This document shows, piece after piece, positions 42,219-51,100 of a DNA stretch of 64,000 bases. The first letter of the stretch is position 1. The number at the start of each line of letters is the position of its first letter. Position numbers and translations under genes: made by a program. This stretch comes from Myxococcus stipitatus (GTDB lineage: Bacteria > Myxococcota > Myxococcia > Myxococcales > Myxococcaceae): the NCBI RefSeq assembly GCF_038561935.1, contig NZ_CP102770.1, positions 7,316,001-7,380,000 of the forward strand, given 5' to 3'. Below the pieces are notes generated by a model. That model ran no database searches and was not told where the DNA came from. It worked only from the letters and a program-made list of their open reading frames with translations.

Positions 42219-42850
42219 ACCACCCGGTGGCCACCTGCAATGACTGTCACACCCCTCCGGGGCTGATTCCCGAGTACTACCCTGCAGCTGCGTGTCACCC
42301 GCCCCGGCTTCATCGAAGGCATCGCCGCGCTCAAGGCCAGCCAGGGCGTGCCGGACTTCCAGGTGAACGAGGACGCCACCCGTCAGGCGATGCGCACGTG
42401 CGCGGCCAGTGCCATGTCGAGCACTGCTGCAAGGGCAAGGAGAAGCGCCTGACGGCCCCTGGGCGAAGGGCATCACCCTCGACCAGGACATGGCGTACTA
42501 CGACGAGGACGGGCACTCCGACTGGGCCCACACGCGCACGGGCGCCAAGGTGCTCAAGTCGCAGCCCCCCGAGTTCGAGCTGAACAACCAGGGCATCCAT
42601 GCGCGCAGCGACGTCGCTTGCGCGGACTGCCACATGCCCTTCCAGCGCGTGGGCGCGATGAAGGTCAGCGACCACCAGGTGCGAAGCCCGCTGCTCAACA
42701 TCAACAGCCGCGCCTGTCAGACGTGCCACAAGCGGAGCGAGGCGGAGCGGCTCTCACGCGCTGAGCCCCCCAGACGCGAAACCTGGCCATGGACGCGCTG
42801 GTGGACGTCATCCATGACCTCGAGCGCGCCCAGAAGGCGCTGCTGCCCCG
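42219..42850 (+). pseudogene. nrfA: Relic of nrfH-nrfA (cytochrome c nitrite reductase)
   Basis: Fragments of a periplasmic nitrite-reducing complex survive in shifting frames. At about 42219-42285 HPVATCNDCHTPPGLIPEYY resembles NrfH, the membrane quinol-oxidising subunit. From 42282 the NrfA catalytic subunit continues with QLRVTRPGFIEGIAALKASQ and [12 protein letters not shown] frame change near 42400 leads to [16 protein letters not shown] and another near 42455 to [45 protein letters not shown] and RACQTCHKR. After a further shift near 42775 comes [19 protein letters not shown]. The N-terminus, the C-terminus and one heme cysteine (CGQCH read as RGQCH) are lost. It cannot encode an active enzyme. 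Confidence 0.8.
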
Positions 42851-42866
42851 GAGCAGGCGCCTCCAC

Positions 42867-43976
42867 TCAGCTCTGGAGGTGCTCCGGGGTGATGCCCGCC
42901 TCGTCGAGGTCCAGCGACTCCAGGGGGATTCGCTGGATGGACTCGCGCGGCTCGAAGTCGGAGTCGAGCTTGTCGCGGTACTTGTGCGAGCCGCTCTCGT
43001 ACGTCACCCAGAGCTCGTTGCCGACGACGTTGAAGCCCTGGGCGTAGGGGTCGATCTGCCCGTTGCTGATGTCCTTGCGCTGGGAGATGTCCGCCTCGAA
43101 GGAACCGCCGCTGGAATCGAACGGCTGGTAGACGAGCTTCCGGTCGCCGGTGGTGAACAAGAGGGCACCGTCGACCACCATCATCCCCTGTGCGCGGTCC
43201 GGCGCGCGGATGGGGCCTTGTCGCGAGCCCTTGATGATGGCGCCCGTGTCCTCATCCAGCTTGTAGCGCCAGACAGCCCCTGCCTTGCCGTCGCCGTCCT
43301 TGCTGTAGGCGCCGACGTACGCATAGCCATCCTTCACCGTCATGTAGCTGCCGGCCGACACCAGCCCGATGCCCGTCGCGGGGTCCTTCAGGTCTTCCGG
43401 CTGGGGGACCTCCGTCACCTGGAGGGCGGGGACCTCCGTCCCATCCTTCGCGGCCTGCTCGATGGCCTCGCGGCTGTAGACGTAGAGGTGCTTGGTGTCG
43501 GAGACGTAGACGAACTCGCCGTCCGTCGAGACGCCGCCGCCGTGGCTGGGCGCTCCCGCCAGGTGGTCGGGGCTCAGGCCGCCCAGCTTCACCTGCTGCG
43601 TCTCCTTGCCCGAGTCCTTGTCCTGCACCGAGAGCATCACGCCCCGGCAGTCGTCGTAGTACGTCGTGAGCACTTCCTTGCGGCCCGCGTCGTACCCCTG
43701 CCCCTGCGGCGTCCAGCCCGTGTCCAGGTGCAGCAGCTTGGGGCCCTCCGTCGACGTGCCGCCCGAGTCCAGCGGCGCGGGCTTCACGGACGCGGCGACA
43801 GCGGCCGACGAGGTGCTTTCGCCGGTGAGGTTCACCCGGCTCGGCCGGGCCTGCTCCAGGGTGTCCTTGAAGTAGGGCGATGCGGTGGGGGCTGGCGCGG
43901 GCGCGGGGGCGGCCTCGGGCGTCGTGGTCGACTTCTGGACCGTGGGGGCGACACGCGGAAGGACGGAGTTGATCAC
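42867..43976 (-). CDS. Probable beta-propeller protein
   Basis: 369 residues from the GTG at 43976, with GAGAGGAA upstream. The longer frame to 44021 lacks such a site. After a disordered proline/alanine region (residues about 15-60), the rest is repeated beta strands typical of a propeller: [68 protein letters not shown]. No signal peptide is visible, like the plus-strand 1130-residue protein. The nrfHA relic ends only a few bases from its stop. Function unknown. Confidence 0.8.
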   Translation of the reverse strand: MINSVLPRVAPTVQKSTTTPEAAPAPAPAPTASPYFKDTLEQARPSRVNLTGESTSSAAVAASVKPAPLDSGGTSTEGPKLLHLDTGWTPQGQGYDAGRKEVLTTYYDDCRGVMLSVQDKDSGKETQQVKLGGLSPDHLAGAPSHGGGVSTDGEFVYVSDTKHLYVYSREAIEQAAKDGTEVPALQVTEVPQPEDLKDPATGIGLVSAGSYMTVKDGYAYVGAYSKDGDGKAGAVWRYKLDEDTGAIIKGSRQGPIRAPDRAQGMMVVDGALLFTTGDRKLVYQPFDSSGGSFEADISQRKDISNGQIDPYAQGFNVVGNELWVTYESGSHKYRDKLDSDFEPRESIQRIPLESLDLDEAGITPEHLQS

Positions 43977-44022
43977 CAGGATTCCTCTCGTTTGAGCTCC
44001 AACACCCACAGCATGCGCCAAG

Positions 44023-44059
44023 GGCGCCGCCCGGCGACATCGGCCGACCGGACGGCGCC
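44023..44059 (-). terminator. Hairpin after the small lipoprotein gene
   Basis: GGCGCCG at 44023-44029 pairs with CGGCGCC at 44053-44059. It lies just beyond the minus-strand stop at 44073 and may terminate that transcript. The loop is long, so support is moderate. Confidence 0.35.
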
Positions 44060-44072
44060 AGACAGCGCGGGA

Positions 44073-44498
44073 CTACTCCACCCAGGCGACGCTGCCCAAG
44101 CCCATGGACAGCATGTCGCAGACGTAGACGATCGAGTCGTCGCCGTCGTCGTAGACGCCCCGAGCCGGGATGCACTTCGCGGTGTTGGGATACGGCGCGT
44201 TGAGGCTCAGCCCGAGGAGGCGGCAGGACTCGTGGTCATCCGGCCCTCCACACTCCTCGGTGCAGCTGCTCGCGCGAATCCAGTACGGGTTGTAGAGCGG
44301 GTACGAGTCCGCCTCGTGCCAGCACAGGCCCGAGTCACAGTCCGCGTCCACCTCACAGCCCGAGCCCGTCACGTACATCCCCTGCGTCTGCTCCGACGTC
44401 TCCGGCGCCGGCTCCTGCACCGGCTCCGGCGACGTGTTGTTGCAGCCGAACAGCGAGAGCGAGACGACCGAGACCGCCACTGCGACGAAGTTCCTCAT
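44073..44498 (-). CDS. Small cysteine-rich lipoprotein
   Basis: 141 residues from the ATG at 44498 (AAAAGG upstream). The lipoprotein signal is MRNFVAVAVSVVSLSLFGC. The mature part has a low-complexity spacer and regularly spaced cysteines: GCEVDADCDSGLCW, SSCTEECGG, SCRLLG, KCIPA, YVCDM. The DCDSGLCW unit is a small disulfide module frequent in myxobacterial surface proteins. No enzymatic motif. Confidence 0.78.
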   Translation of the reverse strand: MRNFVAVAVSVVSLSLFGCNNTSPEPVQEPAPETSEQTQGMYVTGSGCEVDADCDSGLCWHEADSYPLYNPYWIRASSCTEECGGPDDHESCRLLGLSLNAPYPNTAKCIPARGVYDDGDDSIVYVCDMLSMGLGSVAWVE

Positions 44499-44664
44499 CG
44501 ATGGGTACCTTTTCGGGAGAAGGGGGAGCCCCCGAAACAAGCATTCCCAGCGAGCGGAACCAAGCAGAACCCCCAAGAATTCTTACTTTCGCAGAACGGC
44601 CGTAGTTCCAATGGACCCACGTCAATTCCGCCCCGCCCGGAAACGTGGACTTCGCCCCCTTCGG

Positions 44665-45498
44665 TCAGGGACGCAGGTGGCTCTCGAAGAACCGGGAGGT
44701 CTCCGCCCAGGCCGCCGCGGCCGAGGCCTCGACGTAGTCTTCGTTGGAGGGGTTCGCGAAGCCATGCAGCCCGTCGAACTCCACGATGCGGTGGCGCACT
44801 CCCGCCGCCGCCAGCGCCTCTCGTAGCGCCCGGGGCTTCTCCGGAGGAATCACCTCGTCGCGCGCCGCGAAGATGCCCAGCACCGAGGCCCGGATGGGGG
44901 CCAGCGCCTCCACGTCCGTCACCACGGGGTTGGCGTAGTACAGGACCGCCGCGTCCAGCTCCGGAATCGCCATGGCGGTCCGCAGCGCCCAGCTCCCCCC
45001 GAAGCACCACCCCAGGCTGCCCGTGCGCGGCGCCCGGATGCGCGGGTCCTCCTGCAGGAACGCATGCGCCGCCCTCAGCGCCTGGGTCGCACGCGCCGGG
45101 TCCACCGCGCGCAGCAACGCGAGGGCCCGGTCTCCCGTGGTGGCCACCTCGCCGCCGTACAGGTCCACCGCCAGCGCCGCGTAGCCATTGGCCGCCAGGC
45201 GGTCCGCCCAGTGGCGCATGTGCGCGTTGAGGCCCCACCACTCATGGATGACCAGCACCGCGGGCAGCGGCCCCTTCGCGCCGGGCGGCAGGCTCAGGTA
45301 CGCCTTCATCCCGGCGACCTCCAGCTCCTGTCCCCGAGGCGCGGGCGGCGCAGCGGTGCGCAGCACGTGCAGCGCCTTGAACTCGGCCTCCGAGACGGCG
45401 CCCGTGACGGAGGGCTCCCGCCCCGCGTCCTGCGGCCCCCTTCGGACACAACCCGCCAACAGCCCCACCGCGACCCACAGCCACAGATGACGACGCAT
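44665..45498 (-). CDS. Dienelactone hydrolase family lipoprotein
   Basis: 277 residues from the ATG at 45498 (GGAG upstream). The signal ends in a lipobox (VAVGLLAGC). The alpha/beta-hydrolase core is of dienelactone-hydrolase type: AVLVIHEWWGLNAHMRHWAD (catalytic-assist Glu), cysteine nucleophile in SLGWCFGGSWAL, Asp in AARDEVIP and His in DGLHGFANP. The triad is complete. Most relatives are cytoplasmic, so lipid anchoring in the envelope is unusual. It lies 62 bases downstream of the TIGR02996/LRR gene on the same strand and may be cotranscribed with it. Confidence 0.9.
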   Translation of the reverse strand: MRRHLWLWVAVGLLAGCVRRGPQDAGREPSVTGAVSEAEFKALHVLRTAAPPAPRGQELEVAGMKAYLSLPPGAKGPLPAVLVIHEWWGLNAHMRHWADRLAANGYAALAVDLYGGEVATTGDRALALLRAVDPARATQALRAAHAFLQEDPRIRAPRTGSLGWCFGGSWALRTAMAIPELDAAVLYYANPVVTDVEALAPIRASVLGIFAARDEVIPPEKPRALREALAAAGVRHRIVEFDGLHGFANPSNEDYVEASAAAAWAETSRFFESHLRP

Positions 45499-45560
45499 GC
45501 ATGTCTCCGCTCGCACGGGTGTCGCGCGACAACGAAGAAGGCGGGCCGGGGATTCCCGCT

Positions 45561-46535
45561 CTAGAAGAGAAGCCCCTGCCCCAGCCGCTTGATGAGCGGG
45601 GCCATCACGTCCGGGTCGAAGCCGATGTCCAGCAGCTCCAGCCGCCGCAGCTTCGGCAGGGCCTTGGTGGAGCGGAACGCGAGCGCGCCCTCCTCGCTCA
45701 CCTCGGTGCGCGACAGCTCCAGGCGCTCGAGGCTCGCGAGGCCCTTGCTCTTCGCCAACGCCATGGCCGCGTCGTCGCCAATCTCGTTGCGGTTGAGCGC
45801 CAGCCATTGGAGCGCGCCCAGGCCCTTCGCCTTCGCGAGGACGGCCACGCCCTCATCGGAGAGCCCGGAGCCGGACAGGTAGAGCCGCTCCCAGGGCAGC
45901 TCCGCCTTCGCGAGCACCGCCATGCTGGCATCCGTCAGGCCGCAGCTGGAGAGGCTGACGGAGCGCACGGCGGACAGCGACGGGCTCGACACCAGCGCCT
46001 GGACGGAGGCGTCTCCCGCGCCGACGAGCACCAGGGAGTCGAGCCGGCCGACTCGCGTCGCGGACGCCAGGGCCCGCATCGCCGCGTCGACCCCCGGGCC
46101 CTTCAGCCGCAGCCAGCGGACCTGGGAGAACCAGGGCTGCTCCAGCGCGAGCGCCAGGCCCATGCCGTCACGTGTGCCGACCGTCAGTCGGGAGATGGGC
46201 TCGCGCGCGAACAGCTCCGCCCCGTGCGTCGCGAGCGGCTCCTCCGGCAGCGTCAGCTCCTCGATGAAGCCTCGGCTGTAGGAAGGCTCGTGCACGCTCG
46301 CGGCGAGCAGCGGCTTGAACCAGCCTCGGCCGTGCGAATCCATCAACGCCCGCTCGCGGCGCTTGAGGTCGAGCCTCCGCGCCGGGTCCATCCGACCGGG
46401 CAGCGCGACCTGCACCCGGATGAGCTCCGCGCGCGCGGGGTCGCTGGCCTGAAGCACCTCCGCGCACGCCAGCCTCGCCGCATCGCTGGCGGGGTCCTCC
46501 ACGACTTTCGCGAGCAGGGCCTGGTAGTCGCTCAT
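45561..46535 (-). CDS. TIGR02996 + leucine-rich repeat protein
   Basis: 324 residues. Residues 1-45 (MSDYQALLAKVVEDPASDAA, then RLACAEVLQASDPARAELIRVQ) match the TIGR02996 repeat-companion domain, known mainly in myxobacteria and planctomycetes. From about residue 130 to the end are leucine-rich repeats of roughly 24 residues (LRWLRLKGPGVD-like, LDSLVLVGAGDAS, VRSVSLSSCGLTDASMAVLA, LERLELSRTEVSEEGAL). The ATG at 46535 overlaps the RT stop in an ATGA arrangement, so expression is coupled to the reverse transcriptase. It is a candidate effector or adaptor of the retron-like unit, which is inference. Confidence 0.85.
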   Translation of the reverse strand: MSDYQALLAKVVEDPASDAARLACAEVLQASDPARAELIRVQVALPGRMDPARRLDLKRRERALMDSHGRGWFKPLLAASVHEPSYSRGFIEELTLPEEPLATHGAELFAREPISRLTVGTRDGMGLALALEQPWFSQVRWLRLKGPGVDAAMRALASATRVGRLDSLVLVGAGDASVQALVSSPSLSAVRSVSLSSCGLTDASMAVLAKAELPWERLYLSGSGLSDEGVAVLAKAKGLGALQWLALNRNEIGDDAAMALAKSKGLASLERLELSRTEVSEEGALAFRSTKALPKLRRLELLDIGFDPDVMAPLIKRLGQGLLF

Positions 46536-47950
46536 CGTCCCAGCAGCTCCTTCACCTCGCGCTGCCAGCGCGCCCCCAGCTCGGGGTGCACCATGCGCAC
46601 GTAGGCGGCATAGCCTTCCAGCCACGCGGGGAAGTCCGCGCGGCCTCGCGCCTGCGACTCCACGCCGTGCTTGCGGCAGTTGGCGAGGATGGCCTTGAAG
46701 CGGCGGCGCTCCTCGCGCGGGATGGAGACCTGCTGGTTGACGGTGAGGCCCGTCACCCGCTGGCGCCCACCCTGTCGCATGACGCGGCGCTTGGCGCTGT
46801 TCTCCGCGAAGCCCTCCTGCTGGAGGATGGCGTTCACCCACCAGAGGAAGCGGCCCATCCGCTCCGGGGGCTTCGCGAAGGAGAAGGACAGGTCATCCGC
46901 GTAGCGCGTGTACTGGCCTCCCGCCTTCTTCGCGAGGGCGTGCAGTCGCGCATCCATGCGGCGGCAGACGAGGTTGGCGATGGCGGGCGACGTCGGCGCG
47001 CCTTGCGGCAGCACGCCCGGCCACACCACGGTGCCGTCCGGCAGGCGAGGCCGCCAGGTGGTGAGGCCCGCGAGCGTGGAGGAGACCTCCTCGTTGTAGC
47101 CGTGCGACTCGAAGAGGCCCTTCACCCGGCGGTAGTGCACCGAGGGGAAGAAGTCCTCCACGTCCACGCGCACCACCACCGCGTTGCCGACGTGGGCCTG
47201 GGCGTTCGTCACGGTGGAGCGGCCGGACACGAAGCCGTGCACGGCCTCGTGCATGGGCAGGCGCGCGAGCACCCCTTCGAGCAGGGCCCGCTGCGCGGCC
47301 TTGAGCTTCGCGCGAGGGGCGCAGATGCGGCGCATGCCTCCGGAGCGCTTGGGGGTCTCGAACTCCACGTAGCCCGCGCCGGGGCCAGAGCCCGGACGCA
47401 TCAGCGCCTCCAGCGCGGAGGGCTCCACGCCCACGAGCTTCGCCACGTCCTCGCGGGTGCGCAGCTCCGGCAGGGCCGGCGTGTCCGCGGGCTTGCGCTT
47501 CACGGGGGTGGAGCGCAGGCCCGGGAAGAGGCCGAAGTTCCAACCGGTGGGGTTCCACCCGCCCTGCGCGCGGGGGCTCGGGCGGCGCGGAGGGGCGATG
47601 CGCGAGTCGGGGAGCGAGACATCCGCCAGCCCCATCTTCTTCACGGCGGCGCGTGCGTGGGAGCCCACGCGGGAGTCCGGGTCCTTCACCCGGCGGCGAA
47701 GCTGACCCGCGGCGGCGACGCGCGGGAAGAGCAAGGGGATGAGGCGCACGGCCGCGAGCCGCTCACGAGGGTCCACGCTCCCGAGCCTCTTCGAGACGAC
47801 CTCGCTCCAGTGCCGGCTGACGTAGAAGCGGGCCACCTCGTATTCGGCGAGGCCCTGGTGTCGCTCCAGCAGCTCCGTGATGCGGTGGAAGTTCGCCTCC
47901 GGGTCCTCCATCAGGGGCTTGAGCTCGAGGAGGAGTGCGACCAGGTCCAT
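46532..47950 (-). CDS. Retron-type reverse transcriptase with N-terminal HEAT-like region
   Basis: 472 residues from the ATG at 47950, preceded by GGAG at seven bases. The frame is open to 48067 but overlaps the predicted RNA. Retron RT hallmarks are all present: RT1-2 (KRSGGMRRICAPRAKLKAAQ, HGFVSGRSTVTNAQAH with the NAxxH motif), RVDVEDFFPSV (RT3), LPQGAPTSPAIANL (RT4), YTRYADDLSFS (RT5 catalytic YADD, near residue 353) and QRVTGLTVN (VTG motif, near 400). These are close in style to the Mx162-type enzymes of Myxococcus. The first 130 residues are not usual retron sequence. They contain a HEAT-like helical pair (DPRERLAAVRLIPLLFPRVA, VKDPDSRVGSHARAAVKKMG). Upstream lies a candidate msr-msd and downstream the coupled LRR gene. 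Confidence 0.93.
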   Translation of the reverse strand: MDLVALLLELKPLMEDPEANFHRITELLERHQGLAEYEVARFYVSRHWSEVVSKRLGSVDPRERLAAVRLIPLLFPRVAAAGQLRRRVKDPDSRVGSHARAAVKKMGLADVSLPDSRIAPPRRPSPRAQGGWNPTGWNFGLFPGLRSTPVKRKPADTPALPELRTREDVAKLVGVEPSALEALMRPGSGPGAGYVEFETPKRSGGMRRICAPRAKLKAAQRALLEGVLARLPMHEAVHGFVSGRSTVTNAQAHVGNAVVVRVDVEDFFPSVHYRRVKGLFESHGYNEEVSSTLAGLTTWRPRLPDGTVVWPGVLPQGAPTSPAIANLVCRRMDARLHALAKKAGGQYTRYADDLSFSFAKPPERMGRFLWWVNAILQQEGFAENSAKRRVMRQGGRQRVTGLTVNQQVSIPREERRRFKAILANCRKHGVESQARGRADFPAWLEGYAAYVRMVHPELGARWQREVKELLGR

Positions 47951-47989
47951 GCAGGTGCTCCAGGGCCACCACGATGAGGCGGACTGCGA

Positions 47990-48144
47990 GCTCCTGGGGA
48001 CGCCGCCACCTGCACGGCAGAGGCGGACGAGGTCGGGGAAGCCCGCCAGGCGGACCTCGTACCGCATCGTCCTTCAATGGGTGTCATGGGCAGCCGCGAC
48101 GTGACATCGCGGACGGAAGGCTGGCTGCACGCGACCCCAGGAGC
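47990..48144 (-). ncRNA. Candidate retron msr-msd RNA
   Basis: The ends form a long inverted repeat: GCTCCTGGGGACGC at 47990-48003 and GCGACCCCAGGAGC at 48131-48144, ten perfect bp, one A-A mismatch, three more bp. It corresponds to retron a2 and a1. Reading 5' to 3' on the minus strand, a1 is followed by GTGCAGC. That could supply the branching G. Next is an msr-like element (stem 48090-48095/48123-48128 around a hairpin at 48094-48112, 8 bp with a 3-base loop). Then comes an msd-like hairpin at 48023-48065 (12 bp with one bulged base). a2 follows, and the RT start is 40 bases further on. The order a1-msr-msd-a2-RT matches known retrons. This is a structural prediction only. Confidence 0.6.
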
Positions 48145-48166
48145 GGAACGAAGCTCACCACATGTT

Positions 48167-51100
48167 TCAGGATGAAGGAAGTGTATCGAGCTCGGAGGGC
48201 TCATCTTCCTCCATCAGGGCGAGCAGGGCCTCGCGAGGCCCTCCGGGCGCACGACGCACCAGGGTGTCCAGCTGCCGTCCCTGGGCGCGCACGCGCTCGC
48301 CGTGGGCGCGCATCACGGACAGGGCATCGGGCTCCATCCAGGGACGCGAGAGCACGTCGAGGTTGTGCAGGAGCTCGCGGCGGTTGCGCGGAGCGGTGAG
48401 GCTGGCGCTCACGCCGGGCTGGGACAGCGAATAGCGATAGCAGTCCACGGCGGAGGGGAGCGGCGCGTCGGGCGGCGCTCCGGGCACGGGGCGGAGGAGT
48501 CGGCCGTAGCAGGTGGTGGTGAAGGTGAGCACGCCGGTGCCCTGACGCTGGGCTTCGGGGAAGAAGGCGGTCTCCGCGCCGGGATGCGCGGCGCTGTGGC
48601 GGGTCATCACCACGGGCCACGGATGGCGCGCCAGGGCGTCGCGGGCGAGATCTCTGAGGTGCGTGGAGAAGCCGAAGGCGCGCAGCTTGCCTTCGGCGCG
48701 CAGGCGCTCGAGCTCGGCGAAGTCCTCGTCGGAGAGCCGCTCGGGGGCGCGGACCCAGAAGAGGAGGAAGACGTCGAGCCAGGAGGTGCGCAGGCGGCGC
48801 AGCGCGGCCTCCACGTCGCGGCGCAAGGCTCCCGCGCCGGAGTGGTACGTGCCCGCCACGATGACGGCCTGGTCGCGGAGACCTCGGCCCGCGCGGAGGA
48901 ACTGGGTCAACGCGGCGTAGCGCGGTTCCCAGAAGAAGGTGTTGATGCCGGCCTCATGCGCCTCGAAGAAGGGCTCGCGAGACGTGAGGTGCGCGCCCGA
49001 GAGGACGAGGGGAGACACGTTGAGCCCCGTGCCGCCGAGGGGACGTGAGGAGGCGCGGGGAGGAGGCAGCGGGCGCGAGGTGGCCCGCGCGCGCGGTCTG
49101 GCGGGGGCGGTGGGGCGAAGCTGCGCGAGCTCGGGTTCAGTGGTGAAGAGCGCGTCGGGAAAGGTCAGGGTCAGGGCCCGCAGGTGGGCGGCGACGCGGG
49201 GAGGTTCGACGGAGCCACGCAGGCCATCGACGAGCCGGGCGAAGGAAGCGGCGTCCGCATGCCGAAGGCGCCAGGTCCATGCGGCGATGCGCAGGTCTTC
49301 GTCGCTCTCCAGGTGAGCGGGGGCCTGCCCATCATGGAGCAACGCGTCCACCCGAGTGTCGAGCGAAGTGCTTGCCTCCAGCGGAGACGCCGCCATGCGC
49401 ACCCTGGGCACGGTGTCATGCGACAAGGGAGCGGAGGCCTGCGCTTCATGGAGCAACGCGTCCACCCGAGTGTCGAGCGAAGCGCTTGCCTCCAACGGAG
49501 ACGCTGCCCTGCGCCCCCTGGGCACGGTGTCACGCGACAAGGGAGCGGAGACATGCGCCTCATGAAGCAACGCGTCCAACCGCGTATCGAGCGAAGTGCT
49601 TGCCTCCAGCGGAGACGCCGCCGCCATGCGCACCATGGGCGCGGTGTCACGTGACAAGTGGAGCAAGGCGCGCAGCTCCGCCTCATCGCGCTCGGGGTCG
49701 AGATGTTCCGCCGCCCGAGCTCTCACCCATGGGTCGGGGGAATGGACACAAGCGAGCGCGATGGAAGGCGCCGCATCCTCGCTCATCCGCTCGTTCGAGA
49801 GCGCGAGCTCCAGGCCCAGGCGCCGAAGTCCCGGGTCGGGGTCCTCGATGCAAACACGGAGGGCGCTGTCCACGTCCAGGACCGCGGCACGCAGCCACGG
49901 GTCCTCATGGGACTCGGCATGCTGCCGCTCCGTCTCCGTGAGCAGGTCGAGCGAAGCCAACGCCCGCAGGGCCACCGCACGCACCGAGGAGTCGTCATCT
50001 CGCGAGGCCTCCACGAGGGGCTCGGGCAGCTCCAGGAAGGCCGCGGCCATCGCGACGGCCCGACGCTCCCGCACCGACACGGCGCGCGGCGCGAACTCCA
50101 CCAGCGCGGTGGCGAAGTCCTCCGCGGCGGCCTGAGAACGAGGCCGACGCTCCCACGCCGCGATGACCTCCGCACGTGCCCCCTCGTCGGAGTCATCGAG
50201 GGCATTCAGCACAAGCCCCCGGCTGTTCGGGTCGTAGACCAGCGCCGAGATGACCGCCCGGCGGACGCCCGCGGCCGAATGCCCCGCCAGACTCCGAACC
50301 TGTTCGAGCAGTCGCGCCTGGTCGTGCTTCACCGCGATGCGCGCGGCCCATGCCAGCGCCCCCGGCCTGGGCGGCGCCGCGAGGATGCGCTCCGCGAGGT
50401 CCACTTCGTCCACGACGAGCCGCTCGAGCAGCGCACGCGCCTCGTCCTGTGCATGAGGAACCCGAGGCTCATCGAGCCAATGCAACGCCAGGCGTATCGC
50501 CTCCGGATCCTTGCGCTCACGAAGCCGGCGACGAGCGAGCGCCCGCAACGGTTCGTGCGGATCCCCCAGCCACTCCACCAGCTCATGCGCGGAGAGGGAC
50601 TGGGCCGCCCGAGCCTCCAGACGCGCGGTGGTCACCGCCGGGTCCTCACTGGCCAGCGAGCCACCCGCGTCGGGCGCTGAACCCTCGGACAGGAACGGCT
50701 GCCCGAGGGAGGCACCATCACCGTGACGAGCCCCCTCCAGCGGCGACGCCTGCGTCGCGGTCCCCCACTCCAGCTCCAGCCACGCGACCGCCGAGCGCAG
50801 CGGCCCTCGCGCCTGTTCCGGTGTCGCCGCCACTTCGCGCACGCGCCGCCGAACTGACTCGTTCCCCGCCCCCAGCCAGCTGAGCGCCTGCACCGCCGCA
50901 TGGCGCACGCGCCAGAACGGGTCCTCCAGCGCCGTCAGCAGCACCTCCACCGCCCCCACCCCCACCACCGAGGCCGCGGCACGCACCGCCGCGCGCCGCA
51001 CCCACCATGCGGGCTCTTCCCGCACCGCGCGCGAAGCCCGAGGCACCAACGCCTCCGCCCCCAATCGAGCGAGCGCGCGCCACGCGCGGTCTCGCACCAG

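Noticed and set aside
38824-42240. 1138-codon open frame on the minus strand opposite the peptidoglycan-binding protein gene
   Set aside because: It is the mirror of a high-G+C gene with recognisable domains. The antisense reading is low-complexity Arg/Ala/Leu/Gly with no motifs.
42789-45230. 813-codon plus-strand open frame beginning [16 protein letters not shown]
   Set aside because: Only its first 20 or so residues are real (NrfA relic). The rest is antisense to the propeller, lipoprotein and hydrolase genes.
47950-48014. Inverted repeat TGCAGGTG/CACCTGCA at the RT start codon as the retron a1/a2 pair
   Set aside because: It encloses only 49 bases, too little for msr-msd, and the longer repeat at 47990/48131 fits better. 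It might instead mask the RT ribosome site.
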